A DNA stretch of 64,000 bases from Deltaproteobacteria bacterium IMCC39146 (GTDB lineage Bacteria > Desulfobacterota > Desulfuromonadia > Desulfuromonadales > BM103), in assembly GCA_030005635.1 (NCBI GenBank), contig JARUHP010000004.1, forward strand, positions 62,001 through 126,000. Direction: 5' to 3'. Numbering within the stretch: position 1 is the stretch's first letter; every line of letters begins with the position of its first letter. Position numbers and translations under genes: made by a program. The notes under the pieces are model-generated. The model saw nothing but the letters and a program-made list of their open reading frames with translations, was not told the origin of the DNA and ran no database searches. Shown here piece by piece: positions 17,315-25,913 of the stretch.

Positions 17315-17482
17315 GGCGCTTTAGGCGAAGACGCAAAGGTGAAAAGATAAGCACGCAAAGAAAAACTTTACTCAAAACAAAGACATAAATTGAACACAGA
17401 CAAATCTAACCAATGCCTAGCCAATTTTTTATGGTTTACCCTTTGCGTCTGGTTTATTGCACTTTGCGGCTTTGCGTTAACG
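17315..17482. repeat. Facing heptamer-repeat arms overlapping the beta-helix gene end
   Basis: Left arm 17315-17365 (GACGCAAAGGTG, GCACGCAAAG) and right arm 17441-17482 (CCTTTGCGTCTGG, CACTTTGCGGCTTTGCGTT). The right arm encodes the last residues and stop codon of the gene ending at 17454. Confidence 0.75.
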
Positions 17483-18557
17483 GTTTTACCAACGGATATC
17501 GGCTATCAACCAACCCCATTCCCGGCCGATCCGAGCCGTCACGCACCGCAGCAGCAATAACTTTTTTATCAGCAGAGCCCCACCAGTTATTACGAGCGAC
17601 AACAGCAGTGGGTCCATCATTTATAAGTGCATAGACACCGTTGTCAGAGATCTGGTTACGGGCCAGGCGACCTTCGCTATTCAACCAGCGAACCCCTGCT
17701 CGGCCATTCTCAACAAAGCGGTTGTCAACGACGTCAACCTTTGAGTCTTCAAGAAAAATGCCATGCTCGCTGTTGGCAGAAAAATCATTGCCCACCACCT
17801 GCCCTTCACTTCTCTGCAAGTAGAGCCCACGACGGTTCCCGGTGATCCGATTGCCGCTGATATTGAGCTTGCCGTCCCGGATATTCGCACCATTAACCAG
17901 GTTATTTTCAATCAGGCAGGAGGTCATCTCCAGCTCACTGAAGACGCACCGCAAACCCCAGTGGCTGCCCGAGATAACCGAGTTTCGCAAAGTGACGATA
18001 CTGTCTCTGAACTGCACCCCGTTAAGGTTGTCCTGGAAGCGACAATCCTCGATAACTACCTGAGACTCCTGGAATTGTGCACCACGAACATTCTTGCTAA
18101 AATGACTGTTGAGCAAACGTGCTTTTGCAAAATGCGCGTGAAAACCACGGTAACCGAACTCGACGTTGCAGAACTCCAGGAGGTTCTCTTTCTCACTCAC
18201 CATCATGTTAATCGCCCCCCAGTCTCCCGGACGGGGGTTTGCTTCAGCTGAAGTGAAAAGGACAGGCTCTGCCTCTGTACCCAGAACCCGTATCGTGCCC
18301 TGAGAAAAAATTTCATGTTCGCCGATGCCATCACCGTTACTGTCAAAGCGGGTAAAACTGATGCGGCTTCCCGGGCGAATTTCCAGCGTCGTATCGGCGG
18401 CGACAGTCAATATTCCGTCTATCAGTATCTCTCCGTCCCAGACCGTATCTTCAAAAATGGACTGATCACCGCGATAGACTTTGGTATCACCAGCCAGCGA
18501 CGACAAAGGGAGCAGCAGTGAGAGAAGGGTTAGAATAAGGAGTTGCCGTAAGTTCAT
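17454..18557 (-). CDS. Secreted right-handed beta-helix (NosD/CASH-like) protein
   Basis: 367 residues with a cleavable signal (MNLRQLLILTLLSLLLPLSS, cut near LAG). The mature part is a parallel beta-helix with repeated short coils such as LRNSVISGSHWGLRC, ISGNRITGNRRGLYL and VVGNDFSANSEHGIFLED. This is the fold of NosD, which helps mature copper sites in N2O reductase, and of periplasmic carbohydrate-binding helices. The final residues KPLTQSRKVQ are encoded by the heptamer repeat. The start overlaps the previous beta-helix gene by 4 bp. Confidence 0.85.
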   Translation of the reverse strand: MNLRQLLILTLLSLLLPLSSLAGDTKVYRGDQSIFEDTVWDGEILIDGILTVAADTTLEIRPGSRISFTRFDSNGDGIGEHEIFSQGTIRVLGTEAEPVLFTSAEANPRPGDWGAINMMVSEKENLLEFCNVEFGYRGFHAHFAKARLLNSHFSKNVRGAQFQESQVVIEDCRFQDNLNGVQFRDSIVTLRNSVISGSHWGLRCVFSELEMTSCLIENNLVNGANIRDGKLNISGNRITGNRRGLYLQRSEGQVVGNDFSANSEHGIFLEDSKVDVVDNRFVENGRAGVRWLNSEGRLARNQISDNGVYALINDGPTAVVARNNWWGSADKKVIAAAVRDGSDRPGMGLVDSRYPLVKPLTQSRKVQ

Positions 18558-19369
18558 TCTCCGACATCCTCCCCCTGACGACCCAGGAAACGGACGTTTT
18601 CGAGGTTATCAGTTACAGCAATATCATCCAAAAGCAGGTCGCGTGGGTAAAGTGCCAGCCCGATCGCGTTGCCACTGATCGTGTTACGATCGAACCGGGG
18701 CCGGCTTTCGGCATCGACAAAAACCGCCTCTTCATCGTGACCTTTAATTACATTCCCAAAAAGATAAGGGTTAGAGCCTTTCCAACAGAAGATGCCACCT
18801 TCTCCATCAGCCAGTAGATTATCAAGGATCTTAGGATGACTCTTTTGTTGGGCAACGATGCCGTAGCGGCTATTGGTAATGCGGTTTCTCTTAATTTCCG
18901 GTGACGAAGCGACGCAACGGATCGCGATATCGGCACGCTCCAGTTGCGCATGCAAGATGCGGCTTTGCGACGCCCGATCCAGAGTAATTCCAGACCAGGC
19001 GATCTCTTCCAAATCGTTACGTTCAATCAAGACAAAGCGCACCGGAGCAGTGGCCGTTCCCAGGATTTCTAACTTGCCGCGGACAAGCAGCTCAGTTTGC
19101 GAAGAAAGATATTCCGGATCGATTTTGGTCCCTTCTGCGGGGAACACGTTAACCTGTGTCCCGGGTCGAATCGTCAAGGAGCCACCTTCTAGAATCAGGA
19201 CATCACCTGACATGGTGACAACATCCTCCCAAACGAGATCACCCGCATAAGCACCAGAGTATTCAGTCACCAGATCATCGGCCTGCACCAATGAGGTTAA
19301 AGCGAACGCAATGACACACAAAGCAACAATAGCTCTATTTATTTTATAGCTATTTAGTGTCATATCCAT
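18554..19369 (-). CDS. Secreted right-handed beta-helix protein, second copy
   Basis: 271 residues with a signal peptide (hydrophobic AIVALCVIAFALTSLVQA, cut before DDLVTEY). The coils resemble those of the next gene (EIKRNRITNSRYGIVAQQ, ILDNLLADGEGGIFCWKG, RFDRNTISGNAIGLAL). Both helices begin with the same cap theme, in which an envelope strand is followed by a phrase such as GSLTIRPGTQVNVFP, so they are probably an old tandem duplication. It overlaps both neighbours by 4-10 bp, which makes a tight operon with the ferredoxin membrane protein. Confidence 0.83.
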   Translation of the reverse strand: MDMTLNSYKINRAIVALCVIAFALTSLVQADDLVTEYSGAYAGDLVWEDVVTMSGDVLILEGGSLTIRPGTQVNVFPAEGTKIDPEYLSSQTELLVRGKLEILGTATAPVRFVLIERNDLEEIAWSGITLDRASQSRILHAQLERADIAIRCVASSPEIKRNRITNSRYGIVAQQKSHPKILDNLLADGEGGIFCWKGSNPYLFGNVIKGHDEEAVFVDAESRPRFDRNTISGNAIGLALYPRDLLLDDIAVTDNLENVRFLGRQGEDVGE

Positions 19370-19848
19370 CGCTTTTCCATGAGGAATTTACGGGCAACAG
19401 ATAGTGCACTTTTTCCGGCCTCGACCTGACTGGCCAGAAGCTCAACATCGGCGCTGGTAAGAAGCCTGTTCAACTTGGCAACGGCTGGTAACACTGTGGT
19501 GAATTGCAGGTCATTGACGGGTCGAGGGCCGGCCACCAATGGCGGCAGGTCAGGCAGTTGAAAGACTGTCTTATTGACAGATTCGTTCACAGGGACAAAG
19601 ACCAGATCAACTTTTTCTGCAGACAGCAGATCGAGCGGATTCTGGCTCACGCCAACGTCAACACGGGTGCTTTCGACACCGGTCTTTTCCTGAACATACA
19701 AGGTGACGAGGGCATAGAGAAGCTCCTGCTGAGTCGTTGATCCGGCACCGACAAAAAGTTTAGGGCCGAAGCAGGCCTGAGCCGGGGTCGAGACCAGCAA
19801 CGCCAGCAAAACAATGCCGACCAGAAATGTTATCTGACGAAGAGCCAT
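19360..19848 (-). CDS. Small secreted protein, truncated periplasmic-binding-like
   Basis: 162 residues with a signal peptide (TFLVGIVLLALLVSTPAQA, cut before CFGPKLFVG). The mature start KLFVGAGSTTQQELLYAL and the later GVSQNPLDLLSAEKVDL recall the first lobe of OpuAC- or PhnD-type binding proteins, but only half the usual length is present. It overlaps the genes on both sides. I cannot assign a ligand; a partner role for the membrane protein at 19830 is inferred from coupling alone. Confidence 0.72.
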   Translation of the reverse strand: MALRQITFLVGIVLLALLVSTPAQACFGPKLFVGAGSTTQQELLYALVTLYVQEKTGVESTRVDVGVSQNPLDLLSAEKVDLVFVPVNESVNKTVFQLPDLPPLVAGPRPVNDLQFTTVLPAVAKLNRLLTSADVELLASQVEAGKSALSVARKFLMEKRWI

Positions 19849-21344
19849 TCCACCACCGTAGAACCATAAAAACCGGAGAGAATTACCAGAGAGACAAGTG
19901 CCGCAAGCATGAAAGGTCGATCCATTCCAGCCTGTCCCTTAAAACCGGCCTTTGCAGCGGCTCTGGCTGCCAGAGCAGACAGGACAAAACCTGACAGAAG
20001 GATCACAACAATCACCCATTTTAGGACGTCCAAAGGGACAATAACTCCGGGAGGAGCAAGCGTTTGCATGACATTGATGGCCAGAAAACTTTTCACTCCG
20101 GAAGGATCCTGAAGAGCCAGCGGCAGATAGCCGAATTTAGCGTTCAACTTAACAATCGCCAAAGCAAAGTGTGCCGAGAGAACCAGGGGTAAAAGAGGCA
20201 ACGCCAGGCGACCGATAAATGTCATGAAACCGGGAAGGATGGAAGCGACTGAAACATCCCTGGGTACGCTTGCAGGTTCCTCTTCCAGCGTCGAGACCTT
20301 GATTTGCCCGACGAGATAAACCATCACGCCAGGAAGCAGAATTAACAAGGGGAAAATTAAGCCAACCCAGATCACGGCCAAGGGGTAAAAACCTGCCGCC
20401 TCCCAACCGAGCGATAGCGCTAAAGTCTCTGGAACCCAGAAAATCGCCTCGCGCAGATCAACATAAACCTTGGCAAAGTTCGCGGTCAGCAGGCCGAGCA
20501 GAACCAGGAAGAAAAGGGTCTCACCAAAGCGCAAGCCCTGTTTATTGAGATCTCCCGGCCACTTGCGAGCGCCAAGGGTGACATTATCGTTACAGCAGGT
20601 CTGGACACAGTTGAGACAGAGAGTACACGCTGAGCTGTCATTGATCTCTGCAGGCACCAGTCCGACCGGGCAACCTTCCGGCTGGGTTCGCCAGCTGAGT
20701 CTCATACCAGCGAGAGCCGCCTGTCGCCATGCCGGCTCCGTGGAGATGCACGGCTTGGCCGAGCAGCCGGCACAAACAGACTTGTCAGAAACGCGCAACT
20801 GCCAGGGGGCCAGTCGCGCATAAAGACTGAAGACCGCCCCTGCAGGGCAGAGCAGCAAGCAGAAGGAACGCTGACGAAAGATCAGCCCGGCGACAAGCGC
20901 CAGGATCAACATCCAGGTCAGAAAAATGGCGGTATAATCCGGATAGCGATGAATGGAGAAAAAATAGACCAGCAGCTGCAGGAACACCAGCACCAGGGTG
21001 ACCGGGACAAAACTATTCAACCAGGAAGGCATTTCACGACGTAGCCCAAAACGACTCAAGACCCCATTAATCCAACCCACAGGGCAAACGGTACACCAGG
21101 AGCGCCCGAAGACCATGGCAACCACGACCATGCCCATCATCCAAAGAACCCACAGGTTGAAGGTCGTGAAATTCGAATACATCAAGGGGTCGCGAACCTT
21201 AACCCCGGGAATGGCATGCTGGTGCCAGCCAAAAGCAATCATCACCAGCAATAGCGCCAGCATGCTCAGGCGCACCAGGCGCCAGGTCCATGTCGAACGA
21301 ACAATCGGACCCAGGACAGGAATATTGAGAATGTTTTTTAGCAT
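19830..21344 (-). CDS. NapH/NosR/CcoG-like polyferredoxin membrane protein
   Basis: 504 residues with about ten membrane segments. Fer4_5-type motifs are visible: GRSWCTVCPVGW near residue 85, CLLLCPAGAVFSLY near 167 and two cytoplasm-side cysteine sets, CAGCSAKPC near 193 and CTLCLNCVQTCC near 242. Such proteins pass quinol-derived electrons to periplasmic or cofactor-assembly partners. The ATG at 21344 is preferred to a GTG five codons upstream. It leads a tight operon with the small secreted protein and two beta-helix proteins, a pattern similar to the accessory genes of nitrous oxide reductase, but no nosZ is present. Confidence 0.85.
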   Translation of the reverse strand: MLKNILNIPVLGPIVRSTWTWRLVRLSMLALLLVMIAFGWHQHAIPGVKVRDPLMYSNFTTFNLWVLWMMGMVVVAMVFGRSWCTVCPVGWINGVLSRFGLRREMPSWLNSFVPVTLVLVFLQLLVYFFSIHRYPDYTAIFLTWMLILALVAGLIFRQRSFCLLLCPAGAVFSLYARLAPWQLRVSDKSVCAGCSAKPCISTEPAWRQAALAGMRLSWRTQPEGCPVGLVPAEINDSSACTLCLNCVQTCCNDNVTLGARKWPGDLNKQGLRFGETLFFLVLLGLLTANFAKVYVDLREAIFWVPETLALSLGWEAAGFYPLAVIWVGLIFPLLILLPGVMVYLVGQIKVSTLEEEPASVPRDVSVASILPGFMTFIGRLALPLLPLVLSAHFALAIVKLNAKFGYLPLALQDPSGVKSFLAINVMQTLAPPGVIVPLDVLKWVIVVILLSGFVLSALAARAAAKAGFKGQAGMDRPFMLAALVSLVILSGFYGSTVVEWLFVR

Positions 21345-21354
21345 ATAAAGTTCC

Positions 21355-21613
21355 GGCACGAGGGACGAGGGCCGAGGAACGCGGAGATCAAAGCCATTAC
21401 ACTGCTAATCATTAAGAACACCTCGTATTGCATTGTCATCACTTAACAATTCTAGAACAGGCTAGAACCTATTGGAGCCAGACTCCAAACAAATGAAAAT
21501 AAAATTAAAGCAGTTATCAACACAACAAAGAGTAGGCACCTTTAGGCGAGATGAGAAGTCACAAAGAGTGATTTTCTTCATGGTTTTCCTCGTACCACGT
21601 ACCTCGTACCGCA
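21355..21613. repeat. Degenerate heptamer arms (ACGAGGG family)
   Basis: GCACGAGGGACGAGGGCCGAGG at 21356-21377 and the inverse CCTCGTACCACGTACCTCGTACC at 21589-21611, period 7, flank about 210 bp of AT-rich, gene-free sequence that includes a lone TTTAGGCG...TCACAAAG remnant of the CGCAAAG family. Nothing else recognisable lies in this spacer between the HEAT gene and the ferredoxin gene. Confidence 0.7.
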
Positions 21614-21622
21614 TCCCTGTTT

Positions 21623-22522
21623 CTAATGATAAACCTGGTAAGGACGAACATACTCGTCGTGGCTATTACGATACAGAACAGGCTTGCCGGTAACCATTTC
21701 CAGCGAACGGGCCGACCACTCACGGACGACGTGGACTTCATCTTCTACAGTCTTTGAGAGGGCTGCAGCGGCGGCGGGTCCTCCCAAAGGGCCCAGCGCC
21801 ATGGCTGCATTCATTCGTACCTGTGAATCAGCATCTTCCAGTCCTGCGATCAGAGCAGATTCAGCCCGCGCATCACGTAACTTGCCGAGAGCCAGAAAAG
21901 CTTCAGCACGTTGTTCGCCTTCAACCTGTATCAACAAGGCATCCAGAGCACGCTTATCAGCAATATCTCCAAGGGCACGAATAGCCGCAGCAGCACCCTC
22001 ACCTTCTGCAGCAGCGAGGTAATCAAGCAAAGGCATCACGGCGAGCCTGTTCAGCTTAATCAGGCCCCGTGTCGCATAGCGACGAACTTCGCTGTTCTCA
22101 TCATCCAAAGCTGCTAGCAAGGCAGGAACCGCCGTTGCATCACCGATATCACCGAGCGCCCAGGCGGCTACGTAGCGTCGTTCCAGCGACTTGTTTGCCA
22201 GGACTTCACTGATTGCTGGAATGGCATCAACAACCTTGAGCGTACCCAGAGCGGCGATAACATATTCACGAACCTGCTTATTCTCATCTTGAACGTGGGA
22301 CAATAGAGCAGGAATTGCCCGTTCACCGATCTCCACCACCATCTTATAGATTCGGTCCGAGAGGCCCGACTCTTCTGAGGCCAACAAACCAATCAACTGT
22401 TCAGTAGCTTGCGGATCACCACCGCGAGCGTTGGCTTCAAGCTCTTCCAGGTTCAGGACCGGCTCAGCAGAACAGGCTGAGAAGGCCAGGAAGCAAATAC
22501 CAAAGAGAAAATAGCGTAACAT
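21623..22522 (-). CDS. HEAT/PBS-repeat lipoprotein
   Basis: 299 residues. MLRYFLFGICFLAFSAC is a lipoprotein signal with lipobox FSAC. From residue 35 on there are about seven HEAT-like pairs of helices, with the recurring words VREYVIAALGTL, RRYVAAWALGDIGDA, VRRYATRGLIKL and VRMNAAMALGPLGG. HEAT solenoids are protein-binding scaffolds. The start is 2 bp from the stop of the preceding carboxypeptidase-regulatory-like gene, so the two are co-transcribed. Confidence 0.85.
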   Translation of the reverse strand: MLRYFLFGICFLAFSACSAEPVLNLEELEANARGGDPQATEQLIGLLASEESGLSDRIYKMVVEIGERAIPALLSHVQDENKQVREYVIAALGTLKVVDAIPAISEVLANKSLERRYVAAWALGDIGDATAVPALLAALDDENSEVRRYATRGLIKLNRLAVMPLLDYLAAAEGEGAAAAIRALGDIADKRALDALLIQVEGEQRAEAFLALGKLRDARAESALIAGLEDADSQVRMNAAMALGPLGGPAAAAALSKTVEDEVHVVREWSARSLEMVTGKPVLYRNSHDEYVRPYQVYH

Positions 22523-22524
22523 CG

Positions 22525-23280
22525 TTACCAGACCTTGGTCACAGTGATATCAACCTGCTTCAACACTTGACCCTCCATAACGACAACCGCTGAAGGCTCA
22601 ATGGTGCCTTTATCGTAACGGCCGTAAAGATCACCGAGCTTTGGCGGGCCACCAAACTTGTCGCGGGCTGCCAGGTAATAGGTCCCACCGGCGGGCAGAT
22701 AGATCAGGTAGCTGCCGTCAGGGCCAGTCTTCTCGGAGACGAATTTGGGACGCTCTGACATCTGCACGTGGTCATAGACATGAACCCTTGCATCGATCAC
22801 AGGCTGACCGTCACTATCCATAACCTTGCCGGCAAGGCCGGTTCTGGATTCATCAACATCACCGGTAAAGTTACGCTTGTCACCGATCTTGATCGGAGCA
22901 GAGACCTGCAGGTCAACAACGCCACCTTTAACGGTCACCCGTATGAACTCGGAGCGGTTATCGCCTGCGACAACAGGCCCGGAATCTTCACCCCCGGCGC
23001 GCTTTCTGGCGACCACGACATAGTCGCCATCAGGCAACTCGATATCGAAGGCACCGTCTTCTATCGTTGCTGAAGAAATCGCATAAGCAGGGCCATAGAG
23101 GTCCATGCCGGGCTGATAGACGTACAGACGGACGCCCTCTAAAGGCATGGTTACCTGCCCTTGCAGGTTCCCCTTCCCGGAGGAATCCTTCTCTTCAGCG
23201 GCATCCTGATTGCCACAACCAACAAGACAGATCAGCAGCAGACTTGAAACCAACGCACTGAGCAGACGCAATTTCTTCAA
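22525..23280 (-). CDS. Carboxypeptidase-regulatory-like (beta-sandwich) lipoprotein
   Basis: 251 residues. MKKLRLLSALVSSLLLICLVGC gives lipobox LVGC. Two Ig-like CarboxypepD_reg segments are visible: LQGQVTMPLEGVRLYVYQPG near residue 38 and GLAGKVMDSDGQPVIDARVH near 148, the latter followed by TGPDGSYLIYLPAGGTYYL, the usual end of such a domain. Probably a surface or periplasmic binding module. It lies between the heme-binding-domain gene (23-bp gap) and the HEAT gene (2-bp gap). Confidence 0.85.
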   Translation of the reverse strand: MKKLRLLSALVSSLLLICLVGCGNQDAAEEKDSSGKGNLQGQVTMPLEGVRLYVYQPGMDLYGPAYAISSATIEDGAFDIELPDGDYVVVARKRAGGEDSGPVVAGDNRSEFIRVTVKGGVVDLQVSAPIKIGDKRNFTGDVDESRTGLAGKVMDSDGQPVIDARVHVYDHVQMSERPKFVSEKTGPDGSYLIYLPAGGTYYLAARDKFGGPPKLGDLYGRYDKGTIEPSAVVVMEGQVLKQVDITVTKVW

Positions 23281-23303
23281 TTTAACTCTCCAAAGAATCG
23301 TTC

Positions 23304-24332
23304 TTACGGTTTAAGCAGCACCAGTCGTTCAACGGTGCTCGAGGCATAGTGTTCATAAAGGGAATGATCCATAAGCGCCAGGCCGAAGGCCACGCCCATT
23401 TCATCCCCAGGGACAAAGACAACATCACGCGGGTCACCCGTTTCCAGAGCTCTTCGCAAAGTGACAATCCAGCGGCCATTCTCATAATGAGTTACGGCAG
23501 AGACATCAGCACGACCACCAACCGGTCGTTTGATCAGATACCCTGGGGCCAGAGTTCCCGGTGGCCGAAAGCCCTCATCGGCCGGCAGCCTCTCTGCATC
23601 ATAAACAGGCGCATCACCTTCCGCAAACGGCTGGATTTCAAGGCCGCCATTCAAGCGAGCACGGGAGTTCGCGGTAAAAAGCTCTCCGGGAGTGTCACCA
23701 TGCATGCCCTCAATATCGAGAAAGCGATCGTCGGCGAAGCCGAGTAGAGCAGTACGAGCAGCCTTCCAGTTCCAGAGATCAAGCCAGCTTTTTTGCTGAG
23801 CCATGCGCATCTTGTTGGAGGCATGGAAGTTGGCTTTATCTACGCCAAAATCGCTGATGTGGCAAGCATAAGAACAGGAAAAGTTGTTGAACTGCCCTTT
23901 GGCGTCCCAGAGCAGACCGAAACCGTCTTCAAGTTGACCGGTATTCCGCCAGGACTCTCCATCGAACTCCCAATCAAACATCGACTGGTCACGGGTTGCA
24001 TCTTGCCAGCTCAAGCGCAGGAAAAGTTCTCGGTCGGTGTAAAAGGCCCTGACATCAACGGGAACAGGTTCAGGAATTCGCGAGCCATGATGACACGACG
24101 CTGTTGAGGTGTGAACCGTGTCCTCATCAATATCGGTAAAGGTTTGCAGCTTGTGAGGGCGCCCGCCTCTGACTTGAACCGATCGGGGCAAGGCCCGATC
24201 CCAGTCCGAAGCTGTCGGTGCCTGTTCGAGCCAAAGCGCATAGGTGCGATCGGAAGGTACGTCACCGCAACCAGAAAGGCACAGCAGTAAAACCGCAAAA
24301 AGAGGTAAAGTGATAAGCAACAAACGAAACAC
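23304..24332 (-). CDS. Ethylbenzene-dehydrogenase-type heme-binding lipoprotein
   Basis: 342 residues from a GTG at 24332 (AGGA eight bases upstream). The signal ends LLLCLSGC. The body matches the EB_dh heme-b domain used as the gamma subunit of DMSO-reductase-family enzymes: VDVRAFYTDRELFLRLSWQD near residue 90, then DGFGLLWDA and SCSYACHIS. The latter holds a CxxxCH, a spacing that could bind heme c, and SCHHG appears earlier. No molybdenum catalytic subunit is adjacent. It is the first gene of the envelope cluster and lies 168 bp downstream of the sigma-54 regulator gene. Confidence 0.82.
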   Translation of the reverse strand: MFRLLLITLPLFAVLLLCLSGCGDVPSDRTYALWLEQAPTASDWDRALPRSVQVRGGRPHKLQTFTDIDEDTVHTSTASCHHGSRIPEPVPVDVRAFYTDRELFLRLSWQDATRDQSMFDWEFDGESWRNTGQLEDGFGLLWDAKGQFNNFSCSYACHISDFGVDKANFHASNKMRMAQQKSWLDLWNWKAARTALLGFADDRFLDIEGMHGDTPGELFTANSRARLNGGLEIQPFAEGDAPVYDAERLPADEGFRPPGTLAPGYLIKRPVGGRADVSAVTHYENGRWIVTLRRALETGDPRDVVFVPGDEMGVAFGLALMDHSLYEHYASSTVERLVLLKP

Positions 24333-24499
24333 GGCAGAGTCCTTGGTTTGAAAACAGGGCCCTGAGCTCAATAGAGGGCCACAACTATTCTCAGCAAGGA
24401 ACGTACCAGAAAAAAGGGCGAAAAGTGTGCGATTTCAACAGGATGACGTACAAGGAGTTGTCTCTTCAGGGGAAGGAAAGACAAGTTTCCGTCGAAGGG

Positions 24500-25864
24500 T
24501 CAATCAATCATGCGGTACTTTTCCATCTTGTAGCGCAAGGTCGTTCGTTTAATACCAAGAGTTTCGGCGGCCCGGGTCTGTGACCCATCTTCCCTTTGCA
24601 GCGTTTGAATGATCAGTTGCCTCTCCAGATCTTCGAGGATATCGGTCAGGCTACCGCCCTTTTCAGGAATTTGCAGGCAGATCTGGTCATCCCCCTGCAT
24701 GCCTTGCGGGAAATCGCGCGGCGTCAAAATGCTCCCCTTGGAGAGGACCACGGCTCGCTCTATGGCGTTCTGCAACTCACGCACGTTACCTGGCCAATCA
24801 TGGGCGAGCAGGCAGCTAAGAGCCCGGGGGGAAAAATCGGTAATTTTCTTGCCCGTTTCCGATGTGTATTTCTCCAGAAAGAACCGTGACAGAGGTTCTA
24901 CATCTTCACGTCTAGAACGCAACGGCGGAACGTTAACATTAACGACATTAAGGCGATAATAGAGATCTTCCCGGAAGTGGCCGTCCTTGACCTGGTTTTC
25001 CAGCTTCTTGTTGGTCGCAGCAACAATACGCACATCCACACTGATCGTCTTGTTACCCCCGACGCGCTCGAACTCGTGTTCCTGGATCACCCGCAACAGC
25101 TTGACCTGTGCGGCCATGCTCATCTCGGCGACTTCGTCGATGAAAAGAGTACCCTGATCGGCTCTCTCGAAGCGGCCCTTGCGGGTGTCGAGAGCGCCAC
25201 TGAAAGCCCCTTTTTCGTGACCGAAAAGTTCGCTTTCCAGCACACCTTCCGAGATCGCCGCGCAGTTCAAGACAATAAACGGTTTCTCCTTGCGGAGCGA
25301 ACTGTAATGGATGGAGCGGGCCAGAAGTTCTTTACCTGTTCCCGATTCACCAGTGATCAGGACATTAGCGTTACTGACCGCAACGGAGGAGGCCATCTCG
25401 TAAACCTGCTGCATGGCAGGAGAACCGCCAACAATCCCGGAGAAGTCGTAAAGCTCACCCAGTTCGGCATGCAGGTAACGATTCTCAGCCAAAAGGCGTT
25501 CACGTTCGAAAGCCTTGGCAACGGTCAGCTTGATCTCATCATTCTCAAAAGGTTTGGCAATATAGTCGTAGGCTCCGGAGCGCAGCGCCTGAACCGCATT
25601 CTCGATCGTGCCGTAAGCCGTAATCACGATAATCGGCAGCGAGGGCTCATACTCCTTAAGTTCTGCGAGCAGTTGCAAGCCATCCATCTCCGGCATTTTA
25701 ATGTCCGTAACCACAAGGTCAAAACGTTCGCTGGCAACCAGACGCAGCGCTTCAGTGCCGTTGGCCACAGCAGAGGTTTCGTAGCCTTCACGGGTCAGGA
25801 CACGGCTCAACAGGCGGCGCATGCCGTCTTCATCATCAACTATAAGAATTCGTTCAGAAGCCAT
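24500..25864 (-). CDS. NtrC-family sigma-54 response regulator
   Basis: 454 residues: receiver domain (1-120, phosphoacceptor Asp in VVTDIKMPEMDG, Thr in VITAYG, Lys in YIAKPFEN), AAA+ domain (about 140-375, Walker A GESGTGKE, Walker B GTLFIDEV, arginine finger region PLRSRREDV) and a Fis-type helix-turn-helix (TRAAETLGIKRTTLRYKMEK). The sigma-54 contact loop reads GAFSGA instead of the usual GAFTGA. The paired kinase is not in the window. It lies 49 bp after the diguanylate cyclase gene and before the heme-protein cluster, which it may control. Confidence 0.96.
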   Translation of the reverse strand: MASERILIVDDEDGMRRLLSRVLTREGYETSAVANGTEALRLVASERFDLVVTDIKMPEMDGLQLLAELKEYEPSLPIIVITAYGTIENAVQALRSGAYDYIAKPFENDEIKLTVAKAFERERLLAENRYLHAELGELYDFSGIVGGSPAMQQVYEMASSVAVSNANVLITGESGTGKELLARSIHYSSLRKEKPFIVLNCAAISEGVLESELFGHEKGAFSGALDTRKGRFERADQGTLFIDEVAEMSMAAQVKLLRVIQEHEFERVGGNKTISVDVRIVAATNKKLENQVKDGHFREDLYYRLNVVNVNVPPLRSRREDVEPLSRFFLEKYTSETGKKITDFSPRALSCLLAHDWPGNVRELQNAIERAVVLSKGSILTPRDFPQGMQGDDQICLQIPEKGGSLTDILEDLERQLIIQTLQREDGSQTRAAETLGIKRTTLRYKMEKYRMID

Positions 25865-25913
25865 ATTGATTATCTAACGCTCAACATTAATGGAGCACAA
25901 AAGGGGTTAGACA

